NCBI RefSeq assembly: GCF_030272615.1 | Contig: NC_081406.1 | Location: 169,475,861-169,539,860 of the forward strand | DNA from: Cryptomeria japonica | Taxonomy: Eukaryota > Streptophyta > Pinopsida > Cupressales > Cupressaceae | DNA: 64,000 nucleotides | Direction: 5' to 3' | Shown here: in pieces, positions 9,066-21,591 of the stretch | Position numbering within the stretch: position 1 is the first letter of the stretch | Layout of the letters: every line of letters begins with the position of its first letter | Made by a program: the position numbers and the translations under genes | Notes under the pieces: model-generated | What the model saw: the letters and a program-made list of their open reading frames with translations, nothing else | The model's database searches: none | What the model was told of the DNA's origin: nothing

Positions 9066-11596
9066 GAGAGAATTTTTGCATATATGTTTTGTATCATTGT
9101 TTTTTTTTTTGGATTGTATCTTGGATGACTCTTGGTAGTCAATTTTGTAGACTTCATTGTACTCTGATATATGAGATGATATATATGGGGAGATCCCATA
9201 TTTTGAGGATATGCAGTTGATATGTATGGATGTGTATGCAGGATGATGAGTTATTGCTTTAGATGGATATGTGTAGATGTATGCATTTGATGAGATGTTT
9301 CTTATATGCATGTTTTTATGATGATTTATGGTGTGGGATACTGACATATGAATGCAGGCTTATATATGTATGATTTGTTTTTTATGTTTGATGTAATGCT
9401 TTATGTATGTAATGCCATGATGACGATGTATGCTTATGATGATTTATGAACAGGATTTTGGTGTTTCCTATTGCAATATAATGATGAGATGATTTATGTG
9501 ATGATGAATGATTTTATGTATGGATATGCATCTAGATGTTTTTAGATGAATGTAATATGGATAAACAAAATGTAAAGTACAAATGTTTATATGATAATGT
9601 TTAAATGAATGCATATGTATAATGGATATATATAAAATGGTATGAACCAATGTTTGGACACAAATGGATTTATGATTTTAAATGCCTTAATATGATTAAG
9701 TAAAAATGATAATGTGATGATACTACAACTCATGGTTTAATAACTACACCTTAATGCAATTTTAAAAGGGATAATGAATGCAATGTGAATGAATCCTAAA
9801 ATGAACATAATAAGATACTTTAATAAATGGATGAATGAATGCACTTTTCACTAATGAAATGGATGCAATAATAAATGATAAAGGATAATGAAATGATGAA
9901 CAATCAAAGACAATTTGATCCTGCAAATGAATCTAATTATTTATGATTGATGCAATGATGCAATGATTAACGAAAACTAATGTCAAAAATGAACTATATG
10001 CAATATTAAGTTTTAAAATGACATGAATGAACTTAATGCAAGATGCACCTAAATGCGATGATGATATGACCATGAGGAATGCAAGGTTTTTTTTTTGTTT
10101 TTTTTATTTTAAGACTTTGCATGATGCATTGATGATGTATCAGAGTACTCGGTTGTGATTGTGTCCTAGACCAACCTTAATGGTCACTTTTGCATATAAA
10201 GCCTACATATGAATGAATGAATGGATGGGTGATATGCAATGGAATGCAAGATATAAACATATGAGATGAAATGATGATCCATAGTGCTCTATTTTCATCA
10301 TTGAGCTTTAAAATGTTGGAAGAGAATACAAGCATCTTGACATAATGATTCAAGATGACCTGAGTATTCCTTTCATCATTTTTATATAGCAAGTTAATAC
10401 AAACGACTTGATATAAGGGTCAAGTCGATCAGAGTATTGTTTGCGGAACAGACAAGGATTATCTCCGTTCATGCATGACTTGGATCGTCCTCCTTGATCT
10501 TAGGCTGATCATATCCTGAGACAAGTGCATACCGTACTAAGAGGTAAAACCTTTATCGAATTTGGATGAGGAGGAACCAAAGAAAGAGCATTGTTCCGGC
10601 AAACAAATAGTATATACATAAAGAATATGGATCCTTGGTAATGGTTCATGCCCATATGGTCGAGGTATACATTGTAGTCAGCAAGCCGTAATGATCTATG
10701 ACTGCATTTGGCATAAGATCATGTAGCTTGGTGAACTTCCCACGTAGACACCATTAGTACATGCCCCAGAACTTCATCGGAAATAATGCGCAAACGATAC
10801 AAAACAATGCTGCAAGATCCCGATACAGATAAACAAATTATTGTACTCACAAATCAACCAAGTATTTGATAGCTTAACATAATTTTCTTGTCAAAGAAAA
10901 CATCACTTTTGTCTTTGTTTTGGTAAGGAAGGATGCATCCTTGTTTAAAGACAGTTTTGAGTGTTGATGTTGATTGTGTGGTCGATTGGTAAATGGTCAT
11001 TGTGTGAGTATTATGTCAATGTTTTGTTTTGTATCTGCGCGGATGAGTATGTACAAGGTGTTGCTATGTTTTTTATTTTCGATGGTTTTTCGATGTTTTT
11101 GGACTTTGTATTGTTTTTGAATGTTTTTGGATTTTTGTGAGTCATTTTTGAATGTTTTTGGATTTTGTGAGACATTTTTGAATGTTTTTGCCAATGAATC
11201 ACCAGTAATGTAGAATCCATTTCCATCATCTAGATTTGAAGGGTATTGCCCCCAAGTTTAGACATGACTATGATAGAGTGAGATGCAAGACGCATGAAGT
11301 ACTATCCTGGATTGTAGATCAATAACAAGCCATGGTTTGGACAGATGGATGTGTGGATGCATGAATGTGATCGTAACGAGCTGGAAAGATATTGGAGCCA
11401 TTGTCTTTATGAGTGGTGCTTGTTTGCCAGGTTTTCACCATCGCGCTTACCCAAGGTGCCACCGGAGTGGTTTGTTCACCATTTGCATGCATGATTGTTC
11501 TTTATTTTTTTGAATGTTTTTGTATTTCTTCAGGACATTTTTCTGAATGTTTTTGGTATTTTTTGGTATGCAGGGGAGCCTGATGCTCTGTACAGC
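9066..11596. other. AT-rich spacer between the convergent PMD and pol frames
   Basis: No supported gene. Positions 9100-10050 are dominated by atgatg and tttatg words, and 10087-10110 is a T-rich tract. Short repeats built on ttttgaatgtttttgg lie at about 11090-11190 and again at 11500-11570. Confidence 0.6.
11090..11190. repeat. Short tandem repeat, units of about 30 bp
   Basis: Successive units read tttttgaatgtttttgga followed by ttttgtgag; the last two are almost identical. Related words recur at 11505-11570. They lie just downstream of the end of pol on the element strand. Confidence 0.6.
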
Positions 11597-13966
11597 TTAG
11601 GTATAAAACCATTTGAGGTGCATGTTGTTGATTGGATCTGCGAGCGGTTCTCCTTCTGATGTAGCCAACTGATATGCCCCAAACCCGAAGATAGCAGTGA
11701 CAACATATGGGCCCAGCCAGTTTGATTCAAACTTGCCCTGATGGTCTCTGTTTGGTTGGTTGCAAGGATTCTCTCGTAGAACAAGATCACCTACCTCAAA
11801 TGTATGAGGTCTAACTCGGTGATTGTAGCTTCTTCTCATGCGCTGTTGATAGGCTTTGAGATGGTTGTATGCAGCTTGTCGCTTCTCATCTAGTAACTCT
11901 AAGTCCTGAAGACGGGATACTCTGTATGCTTCATCATCGATGAGATTGTGCAAGGAAACCCGTAATGATGGTATCTCAACCTCAATAGGTAAGATAGCTT
12001 CGGCACCATAGACCAATGAATAAGGAGTTGCACCTATAGGGGTCCGAATGCTAGTTCAATATGCCCATAGTGTTGGATTCAGTTGAACATGCCAATCACG
12101 ATTGACATCATTGACTGTCTTCTTTAGGATCCTCAATATGTTTTTATTGGATGCTTCAGCCTGACCATTGCCTTGTGGGTAATAGGGAGTGGAAAAGCGG
12201 TGTTGGATGTGAAATTTCTCACAAAGTTCGCGGACATCTTGATTTTTGAAAGGAAGACCGTTATCTGTGATGATGGAAATGGGTACACCATACCGGCAGA
12301 TGATGTAGTTGAGGATGAATGAGGCGATCTGCTTGCCAGTGACTTGGGTAAGTGGAACAGCTTTGATCCACTTTGTGAAATATTTGGTGGCGGTAATAAT
12401 GAATTTGTGGCCATTGGATGAAGATGGATGGATTTTACCCACAAGGTCAAGGCCCCATTGACAGAAAGGCCATGGTGTTGTGATTGGTTGTAGTTCCTGG
12501 GCTGGTGCATGTATCAGGTCGGCGTGAACTTGACATTTCTTGCATTTTCTGACAAAGTAGTAGGAATCCTTTTCCATAGATGGCCAATAGCATCCATTGC
12601 GCAGGAGTTTCTTGGCTAGTGATGGACCACTTGCATGGGTTCCACAAATTCCTTCATGGACTTCTTCCAAAGCCTTTGTTATCTCACCTTGTTCTAAACA
12701 TTGAAGGAGAGTACCATTAAGACTGCGTCGGTATAGGGTTTCGGCAATAATGGTATATCGAGCAGTTTGGCGAATGAAGGTTTTACGTTGGTTATTCGAT
12801 TGGTTGGGAGGAAGGGTGTGATCACGAAGATAGGTGTAGAACTCACCGTACCATGGGGATTCAGAACCGACAAGGTGACATATCATTTTGGATTTGGGGA
12901 TATCATAAGCGGGAATCCAAAGTTGTTCTACCAAGAACTCATAGCGTGTTGAATTCTGTGGAAGATCTAGCAGAGATGCGATGGTAGCCATAGCGTCAGC
13001 AGCTCGATTCTGATCTCTTGGTATCTGCTCAAAAGTGATAGTAGTAAATGATGTCTTTAGAGTGTCCACCATTTGCTTATATGGCATGAGTTTATCATCC
13101 TTGGTCTGATATTCATCTGTTGCTTGTCGAATGACTAGTTGGGAGTCGCCATATACTTGCAATTCTTGTAATTTCCATTGTACGGCTAACCTGAGTCCTG
13201 TGATCAAGGCCTCATATTCTGCTATGTTGTTTGTGCATGAAAATGTGAGCCTGTAAGACTTCGGGATGCTATCACCTTGAGGTGTGATAAACAGAATGCC
13301 TGCCCTCGAGCCATGCCTAGTGTATGAGCCATCAAAGTATAGTTTCCATGGTTGTGTTGTTGTAATCATGAATATCTCTTCATCTGGAAAATTGGAAATG
13401 AGAGGATGATCACCTATGAGAGGTGCATCGGCCAACTGATCTGCAATAAGTTGACCTTTGATAGCTTTACGGTCCACGTACTCAATCTCAAATTCACTTA
13501 GAATCATTACCCATTTGGCCAAGCGACCTGTCAATGCTGCTTTGCTGAGTAAATACTTGAGTGGATCAATCTTTGCAATGAGTTGTACTTTATGTGTTAA
13601 CAGATAGTGCCTTAGTTTAGTGGCTACTAAGATTATTGCTAAGCAAGCTTTCTCAATAGGTGTGTAATTGAGTTCATAGCCCACCAGTGTGCGAGAGATG
13701 TAGTAAACAACACACTCTTTTCCTTCTGTATTATGTTGTGCCAGTAGTATACCCAATGTTGTACTTGTTGCTGAGATATAGAGTAACAACGGTCTACTTG
13801 GATCTGGTGGGATCAACAATGTTGGATTCATGAGATAGTCTTTAAGCGTCTGAAATACTTGTTGGCATGGGGCATCCCACTGAAAGTGGATGTTCTTGTG
13901 TAGCAGGTGTGTGAATCTGTGACACTTATCAGCTAATTGTGTAATGAATCTTCGGATGGATTGAAG
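11597..13966 (-). pseudogene. pol: Gypsy RNase H, second RNase H and integrase
   Basis: C-terminal third of the polyprotein, in one frame with RT. First comes the RT-linked RNase H (about 13890-13400). The second, archaeal-type RNase H follows: FDGSYT near 13330, then an E in NNIAEYEAL and a D in VYGDSQLV, so its acidic residues are present. The integrase has an H-x-H/C-x2-C zinc finger (about 12690-12535, ending KCKKCQ), the first Asp in GLDLVGK (near 12445), the second in ITDNGLPF (near 12260) and the Glu in NGQAEASN (near 12165). The tail carries the GPY/F-type motif NWLGPYVV near 11715, with no chromodomain. Stops are at 13969 and 12058 (both TGA where related copies have Arg). The terminal stop is TAA at 11599-11597. 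Confidence 0.92.
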
Positions 13967-13969
13967 TCA

Positions 13970-14755
13970 CCCTTGTAACGTCCTTAGCTGACTGATATTC
14001 TTTGGTGGTGGCATGTCCATGATTGCTTTTACCTTTGTTGGGGAGACCTCAATACCTTTTCTTGAGACAATGTATCCTAGAAGCTTCTCGGAGGTCACTC
14101 CAAAGACATATTTCTTTGGGTTAAGTCGAACATGGTATTGTTCTAGTCTATCAAAGATTTTATCTAAGATGTGGAGATGCCCTTCTCTGGTGAGTGATTT
14201 TTCTAGTAAGTCATCCAAATAATCTTCCATCATAGTATGCATCATGTCATGGAAGATGGTGGTCATTTCTCTTTGATAGGTCACGCCTGCATTCTTGAGA
14301 CCAAAATGCATTATATTCCAGCAATATGTGCCCCATGGACAGGTAAAGGCTGTCTTATGTTGATCTTCTGGTGTGATCTTTATCTGATTGTATCCGAAAA
14401 AGCCATCCATGAGTGAAAGCATGGCATGTCCTGCTGTCAGATCCACTATGATGTCGATATTTGGAAGGGGGAAGTCATCCATAGGATAGGCCTTATTCAG
14501 ATCTCTGAAGTCGGTACAAATGTGGATGCCCCCTTTTGGTTTGCCGACAGGCACAATGTTGGATATCCATTCTACATAATCAATTGGTCTAATGAAACTA
14601 GCATCTAAGAGTTTCTTGAGTTCTATTTTGACTAGCACTACAATCTGAGGATGCATCTTATGAATCTTCTGCTTGATAGGTTTGGCTCCTTCTGCTACGG
14701 TGAGGTGATGCATGACTAAATCAGGATCAAGCCCCGGCATGTCTGCATATGATCA
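13970..14755 (-). pseudogene. pol: Gypsy reverse transcriptase
   Basis: RNA-dependent DNA polymerase of the element. The palm domain shows FRDLNKAY near 14480, the fingers/palm segment FGYNQIKI near 14390, and the catalytic box YLDD at about 14221-14210. It is one frame with the regions on both sides; the stop at 14755-14753 (TGA) separates it from the G-patch segment and the TGA at 13969-13967 from RNase H. No active-site residue appears lost, so only the stops inactivate it. Confidence 0.92.
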
Positions 14756-16267
14756 TGCAAAGTTGATCTGACGCTGTTGGAAGAACTCTATAAATTTAGG
14801 TTGTTCTTCTGGAGTGAGAAGATATACCAGATGTATGAGGTGAGGATTTTTAGGAGTCCCCACATTATATTCTTTGGTTTCCTCAATGAGAATCATTGAT
14901 CGTTCCTGTTGTGTACTATCAGGGAGAATGTCAAACCCTTCATCCTTAGGCGCCTCAGAGAGGTTTTCACCATTGGATACGCTCTTTCTTTTTACTTTTG
15001 TCAGATCAAATAGTGCCACAGTGTGGTTTTCACCAGAAGATCCATGTTTTATTGTTATATTTTTGCAGCTGAAAGGTTTGGCATCCGCCCCAAAGTATGC
15101 TGCGCTATTAAGTTCAATGGCGAATCCAGCTCTATGATCCCCACTTGGTAGGTTATCCCTTAATTCCAAAAAGTCAATGAAAGCCCCATCGTTTTGGAAG
15201 AAGTCAAGACATGGGGGATTTGGTTGGTTCCATTCGATGAGTTTAGGGTGGATAATGGGCATTACTTCATCGATTAGGTTAAGTGCGTTAGATGTATCAG
15301 TGAGGGTTAAGATGTTATGGTGAAGGTCATTGATGGTACTCTCCCTATCAGAATCAGGTGTAGGATGAGACGTAGGGTCTGTGGAAGATTTTTCCAGTTC
15401 AGGAACCCAAGTGGTCTTTATCTGTGCTTCTCCATAAACAAGGATGTCTTTGCATGGTGGAGGTAGTGATGTGTCTTCCTCATCTGAAGTGTTAAGTTGT
15501 ACATAATCAAATTCCCACTCATGTGAGTCGGTCTCTGAGTCACTTTCCAGCATCCGATTACTATACCATACTGGGATGTCTTTTGAGTTAAATACTATAG
15601 GTGTGATTGGTTGATGTACCTTTGTAGTGATCGGTGCTGCAGGAAGATTGATAGGGATAAAAGAATATGGTACCGAGAGTATCGGTAATATTGACTCAGT
15701 TGCTTCTGCTGGTATTGCTGGTGCCATAGATGCTGCTGCGGGTTCAAATACAGTTGCTGCTGCTAATGGTGTTGCCGATGAGATTACAGGTTCGTTTGGT
15801 GGGATGAGTGGCATTGGTGATGGTTGTGTTGGGATGCTGAACCTTGGTGGGGCAGTTGTGATGGTGCTCGATGTTGCTTTGATAATGAAAGGTGTCCTTT
15901 TTGTAGTAGGCTGACATAATGGTTTGCTGGGTTTTCCTTTGAATTTGAGTTTAGGAAATATCTCTTTTTCAAAGCCTAGGCCTATATTACCTTTGGGCTT
16001 TAATTCTGGCAGCAGAGGTTCATGTTGTCTTTGTTTGCAACATCCCAAAGCACTCTGACCATCATACCCCATTCTTTGCATAATGAGGAGACCTTTGCCA
16101 TACTGATCTGTAGGAAGTTTGACTTGCGGTATATCAGTGGTGATGGTATCTTTATAGATCCATTTCGCTAAGTCCTCATCTTGGGTTTCTTCTTCTTGAC
16201 TCTTTCCGAGTATGAAAGGCATCAAAGCACATGCAGGCGTGATTAGTGATTGATGGAGTAACTGCTA
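14756..16267 (-). pseudogene. Gypsy polyprotein segment with G-patch
   Basis: Linker between protease and RT. Near 16110-15985 it carries a G-patch-like motif (GKGLLIMQRMGYDGQSALG followed by IGLGF), an RNA-binding glycine-rich motif known in some retroviral and plant Gypsy polyproteins. After it comes a long Pro/Ala/Ser-rich stretch (about 15900-15600), then acidic segments (SDSETDSHEWEFD near 15530) and an unassigned globular part up to RT. It is entered through a stop TAG (16267-16265) that is one transition from CAG. Confidence 0.8.
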
Positions 16268-17713
16268 TGGTTTACCGTGTGTTCGAGGAGAAGTGGGCAG
16301 TTGTCCCACACAAAAGAGTTGACTCAAGTTGTATTCCCCAGGACCTTCCTCTGCTACTTTCATCTTAAGCTTTTCTTGCTTTGGTATAGTGGTGTTTGAA
16401 CTGGGAAGAGAGGCGAGACTTATATATGATGTGGAGGAAATGGCTTCTCTATTATTAGGAATGGTAATCTCTGGTTGATGGCTGATATTATGGCAATATG
16501 CAAAGGGATTTGCATCGCCCAGGATTGTGATCTCTACACCGTTATGTGGGAACTTGATACATTGATGGTAGGTAGATGGAACGGCTTGCATGGCATGTAT
16601 CCAGGGTCTTCCTAACAATAGACTGTATGGCAGAGGAAGGTCCAGAACCTGACAGATGATGTGCTTTACCACGGGGCCCACTCGGATTGGTAGTACCATA
16701 GCTCCTTTGGAGGAACGCTCTGCATCGTCATAGGCTTTGATTGTGATCTTCTTATGGGGATCCACTGATTCTACTGCATATCCCAATGCTGTGACCAACT
16801 GTAGTGTACAAATATTCAGGCTTGCTCCATTATCTATCAAGACTCGTTTGATCCTATGTTGGTTGATAAAGCCTTCAATGTGTAGTGAAGCATTATGAGG
16901 TTGCTGGAAGGAAGAGTTGTCACTTTCAGAAAAAGTGAGACAAGGTGATGACTTTAGACTTCCAACCATGGCTTGAAATTGGTCTGTATTCAGATTTGCA
17001 GGGACTAACGCCTCTTGGAGTGCTTGATCCAAGATAGTTTTATGAGAGGGCGATAGGCGTAATAGCTCTAAAATGGATATAAGCGCAGGCATTTTGTCTA
17101 ATTTTTCCACAAGATTGTACTGCTTTGGGATGGAGGTGGTGCCTTGTGGAGCTGCCTTTATGGTAACTTTGCCGCGATGCGTAACAACATTGCAATTTGA
17201 GTTGGGATTTTTGAAGGTTTTAGTTGCAATTTGTTCACTGGCATCATACAGATGATTTACAGTGTAATTATACGCAGCCTGTGTATAATCAGTGGTATCA
17301 GTGCCTCGCCTAGAAGTGGAAGGACCCCTTTGATCTTGTGATGGAAGTGGATTTTTGAACATCAGATGATCATTATTTGTTGTTTTTGGGTCATGTCCTT
17401 CAATTTCAATTTCTCCTCGATCAATAAGATCCTGAATGAGATATTTCAATCGGTGACAATTACTTGTCTTGTGTCCCCTCCCTTGGTGGAAATCACTGTG
17501 TTCAGTATCCCTCCACCATGCTGGTTTGACCTGAGGCTCATAGTTTGATGTTTTTGGTAGAGTGACCAAATTTTGAGAAATGAGTTGTCGCAATACTATT
17601 TCAATGGGTTCCCCTAAGGGAGTGTATGTGCATTTCTGTTTTTGCTGACGAGGTCTTGGTTCATCATGAGATGTGATGCGACCTTGATTGGAAGGAACAT
17701 TTGTGTTATTCTA
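16268..17713 (-). pseudogene. Gypsy aspartic protease and Gag C-terminal region
   Basis: Begins with a degenerate zinc-knuckle-like segment near 17500 (DFHQGRGHKTSNCHRLK; the first Cys of the usual C-x-FH-x-GH-x-C form is Ser here). The retropepsin follows: VLIDNGASLN near 16840-16820 with the catalytic Asp (DNG rather than DSG or DTG), and the closing element LLLGRPWIH near 16620-16600. The protease would cut the polyprotein into its mature parts. The frame is continuous with Gag upstream; stops at 17713 (TAG) and 16267 (TAG) are one transition from CAG. Confidence 0.85.
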
Positions 17714-18886
17714 AGGTGGAGGATTTTGTCCTACAAACCGAACCACAGGTTGTGCATTTTGTATAGTCCTGGCATCCACAACCCCATCGTTGACGATATT
17801 CTTGTTTTTGTTCCAGAAGCATGGTTTATCACTATTGAAGCATGGGTGAGGACCATCCTTGGGTTAATTATAGATTTTGATGAGTCCTTTCTTGATGAGT
17901 GCCCTTTCACATTTCAAACCCTTGGTGATCATATCATTAAAAGAGTCCGTGTCTTTGACATCCAGGTGAAATTCCATTTCTTCGTTTAAGTTGGAAATGA
18001 ATATTTCCACTAGTTCTCATTCAAGTAACTGAAGAGAACGTCTGCTAGACATTTGGTGCCATCGTTGCAGGAATACTGAGAATAGTTCACCTGGTTTTTG
18101 TTTGGTGTTGCACAGATCAGCCATGGTGATGTCGCGTTCAATGTTATGAGAATAATGAGCTAGGAACTTCTGGATGAGTTCCTCAAATGTTCTAATGCCA
18201 CCTGATAGTCGGGAAAACCATGATGTGGTTGTTCCTCCCAAGCTTTGGGGAAAAAGGTGCATTAGGTATGTGTCTTCATATGCTACTTCAAGACAAGCGG
18301 AATGAAATTCTCTGACATGATCACGGGGATCTCCCTTTCCTCTATATTTTTCAAATTTGGGTGTTTCGAATCCTCGGGGAAAGGGTGGCATATAAAGATT
18401 CCTATCAAAAGGATAGGGACAAATGTCATTGAGCGAGAATTGGTTAGTCTTGACACCACTATGAAGTTGTTGGGCGAGATTCTCGACTTGTTGCCGCAAC
18501 ATCTCCATTTCATTTGGAGGAGGAGGTGGTGGGTTACCTCGAGGAATGTTATATCTAATGGGATCTCTACCTCATTCCTCTTCGTGGCGACTTTGTCTTT
18601 TTGATGCTTGTCTTAGTTGGGCAAGATCAAAGTCAGATGGGAGTTTTGCTCCTTCTTGAGCGAGTTTTAAGAAGTGAGCATCCGCATTGCTCCTGAGTAT
18701 TTCGTCAAAAAGTCTGTTAAAGAGAGGGTTATGCTGGGCCCTTTCTATTGTTGTAGGAGTAGGAGTACTTGGGTTTTTGTCATTCGCATTTCCTCCAAGT
18801 GCTTCTTGAAATTCATTGAGATTTTCCTCTTCTTCTTCTTCCATTTCTATTTCTCGTTGCCTTGACCGTGATCGGGTTTGAGCCAT
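17714..18886 (-). pseudogene. gag: Gypsy Gag (capsid region)
   Basis: The start ATG at 18886 opens a frame with an acidic, Glu-rich N-terminal segment and then a retrotransposon gag domain: ETPKFEKYRGKGDP near 18360 and TTSWFSRL near 18220, the usual plant Gypsy capsid signature. This protein would form the particle around the genomic RNA. Stops are at 18574 (TGA), 18019 (TGA) and 17866 (TAA), with no frameshift. The distance from the primer site to the ATG is about 2.7 kb, a long leader, as is common in large Tat/Ogre-type elements. Confidence 0.88.
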
Positions 18887-21269
18887 TTTGCTTATGAGTC
18901 TTTGTTTGAAGTTGAGTGAAAATGATGATGAGTTTTTGATGAAATGAAAGATTGATGGTTGGTGATTTGTGTTGCATGTGGATCTCTAGCACTTTTAAGG
19001 TAGATGTAACCAAAATTCCTTCTTTGAATTGCTTGTTTGTTTGATAAGTTTTGATGTGATAAGGTGTAGAGAAATCTGAGATGTGTTACAGATTGGACTA
19101 CCTAGTGATGAGAGGATTCACTCATAAACTAGTTTTAACCTACGTAGATGTGTCTCTTAGGATGAGCTTATCCTAGATGTAGAAACAATCTAAAAAGTGA
19201 TGTGTTTGATTCAAGCAATATCTAAAAGAGAACTTGGGACAAGAACCTCTGAATGTTTTGAGAGTTTGGAACAAATTGATGATGAAGTGATGATGGATGA
19301 ATAAGATGATGGATGAAATTTTTTCAACTTCAATAAAAACTTTGTGTGACAAATGGGACGAACTCTACCTCTTCCCTTTCAGGTGTTGGTGGTATTTCTC
19401 GAGCTATGTTGTATGTGATACAGACGTTTGGAAAAAAGTTGGGATTAATCTTACCTCCTTGGTTTTTGTGATAACTCAGAGCTCTATATTGCATAAAAGC
19501 TTTGCGGTTCAATGATTTTGAATCGAATTCGTTTGTTTTGCCTTGAAGGTAGAGATGCATGTGATGCAGAAAAACTCTATGTGAGACAAAGATTTGTCTA
19601 TTTATATAGAAGAATTTCCTCCTTTTGATCAAAGCCTTTGAGCTTAATGGTCTTCTTTTCAAGTTGATATTCTGATGACGCTTCTTCTTTCGCAAGATGT
19701 AAAGAATGGTCATAAAATTTGACTCTTTTTTGTTTGCACTTTGTTTTTGATGTGTTTGGTTGTTGTGAGAAATGTTTGGTTGGATGAATACTTTGTTTTT
19801 GGAAGTGATTTTCTAATTTTTCTTTGACAAGAAAACAAAGCAAGCACACAAACACAAGAATGTAGCCTCAAAGGCACAAATGAGTATGGGTCTAGATCAA
19901 CCCAATCCTTGGACTTTTATATGACCCTTCCTTTAGGTGTATTTTAAGGTGTATTTCCAAAGCCTGAAGTCGGCTCAATTTGCACTTGGTCTTGACTAAA
20001 ATGAACACACTTCAAACACTTTTTATTCTTAAGGTCAAATGGCCAGTTGTGATAAATTTAGTCCACATCTTGATATTTCTTCGACTTTGGTACTACATAC
20101 CTTATGAATCTCGTCATGGCAGGTAAGGATGTGATATACTAAGTCTTGCACAAGCATAACAAATAGATGATCCCTATGATGGGGGAGTCACCACTTTTAT
20201 CAAGCCACAAGTGACTTTTCAAAAAGCTATGTTTCTACTCAAGGAAATATGTATGGTGAGTATCTTGGGAGCAAAACCATCTATGCTCTTGCACTAAATT
20301 ATATCGCAAATATCCTCAATCAATAGAACGGGTGGGCTACTACTTAAAGGTGTTTAGTCATGTTCGATGTTTTTGGACATAAGTTCATTCTGCAGTGACT
20401 CACTTAAGAGCCTTGTAACTGGTGGTGGGGCCCATTTGTCCTTTCGGCCAGTTACACTGTAGGAACAGCTATACCCAAGGCTACAGCTTTCGCTCTCACC
20501 TGATTTCTATAGCGGCTCGAAGGATTTACCATGCGAGGTCATTCCCAAGAGTGATGTGTCTCTTGGCAGGCCTTTCTTAAAAAGATAAAATGTTGAGTGT
20601 TACTAACACTTTTCTCTTGCACCTAGGACCATGAAAGCCAAGGGAGAGGATAGTGTGTGTTAGAGGTAGGACCACTCGACCAACTTTTTGCACAAGTGTG
20701 CCAAGCACGAAAAACACTTGTTATTTTTAACCCATCATCACAATGTGGTCTAACTATTTGGAGATGTTGCTCCAACAATCATGATGTTCTTTTTAACTTC
20801 AAAGGCAATATGTTGTAATCTAGAAATGGGAAGTCCTGGTCAACTTAATGAAAAACACGTTTGCATGAAGTAAAATCGCTTGCAAAAATTAAAACAAGTG
20901 GATTGTTTATTTTATGTGCACCAAAATTTGAAGTGTGGATTGTAAATGCTTTAGTTTGATGCAAGGAAATCAAATTGTTGATTTTAAGCCCCAAAAGAAA
21001 ATGAGTCCTAACTTGCAATGAAAGCAAATGTTTGTTTTTGTTCAGTTTTAATGCACCAAAGACAAGTGACCCTAACTAGAAAGCAAGGAAAATTTGTTTT
21101 GTTCAAGTTTTAAAGCACCAAAAGAAAGTTTGTGATTTTTAATGGTGAGTTTTAAACTTGCACAAACAATAACCAGTTAGTAAAATCCATATCCAAGGGG
21201 GGCTTCCACAAGCCTAAATTTTTTCATTTTTTTGGTTACAAGGTGATTTTTACGACATTTTGTTACAAT
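18887..21269 (-). other. Long 5' leader of the Gypsy element
   Basis: No supported ORF. It is AT-rich apart from 20380-20580, a better-mixed stretch that contains a hairpin. Small ORFs here have no recognisable product. Confidence 0.55.
20415..20455 (-). other. Candidate RNA hairpin in the Gypsy leader
   Basis: GTAACTGG at 20415-20422 is perfectly complementary to CCAGTTAC at 20448-20455, with a 25-base loop that contains the palindrome GGGGCCC-type core. A leader position fits a packaging or translation element, but this is inference. Confidence 0.4.
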
Positions 21270-21495
21270 AGCGCTAGTCTGTGTTTGAACAGAGGTGCTA
21301 TTTAACACAAAAGCGCTAAAAGAAAGGGAAAGACAGAGAGGCAAAAGCGCTGAAATATGGTGAATAGCGCCAAAACAATGTCAAAAGCACCAAAATAGTT
21401 CCAAAAGCGTTGTAATTGAGATAATAGCGCTATTGTAAGAACAATAGCGCTAAAACCATATGTATCGATAGTGCTAGAACGAGTTCAATAGCGCC
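21270..21495 (-). repeat. Phased AGCGCT array, right copy (20 bp period)
   Basis: Hexamers start at 21270, 21294, 21312, 21346, 21366, 21386, 21406, 21426, 21446, 21470 and 21490, with one degenerate position between 21312 and 21346. Five consecutive spacings are exactly 20 bp. The context on the plus strand is CAAwAGCGCT, the reverse complement of the left array, so the units point along gag-pol. The array lies about 75 bp downstream of the primer site in element orientation. Confidence 0.85.
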
Positions 21496-21570
21496 AAAGC
21501 GCAACCTGTGTGACATTTTAAACATTCAAACATGTTAATGGTTAAAAATAATGATCTTTTTGGTGTTTGG

Positions 21571-21589
21571 ATTCACGTTGGGCTCACCA
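21571..21589 (-). other. Primer binding site, tRNA-Trp-like
   Basis: The minus strand reads TGGTGAGCCCAACGTGAAT, beginning 2 bp inside the 5' LTR end. Its complement (ATTCACGTTGGGCTCACCA) resembles the 3' end of plant tRNA-Trp with about two mismatches, as I remember that tRNA. It does not fit the initiator Met site used by the Copia elements here. Confidence 0.6.
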
Positions 21590-21591
21590 AA

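Noticed and set aside
12133-12647. Minus-strand ORFs inside the integrase in another frame
   Set aside because: Shadows of the integrase; the real frame holds all catalytic motifs.
15627-15914. Plus-strand Gly/Ala/Val-rich ORF opposite the polyprotein linker
   Set aside because: It mirrors the Pro/Ala/Ser-rich linker of the Gypsy polyprotein and has no independent support.
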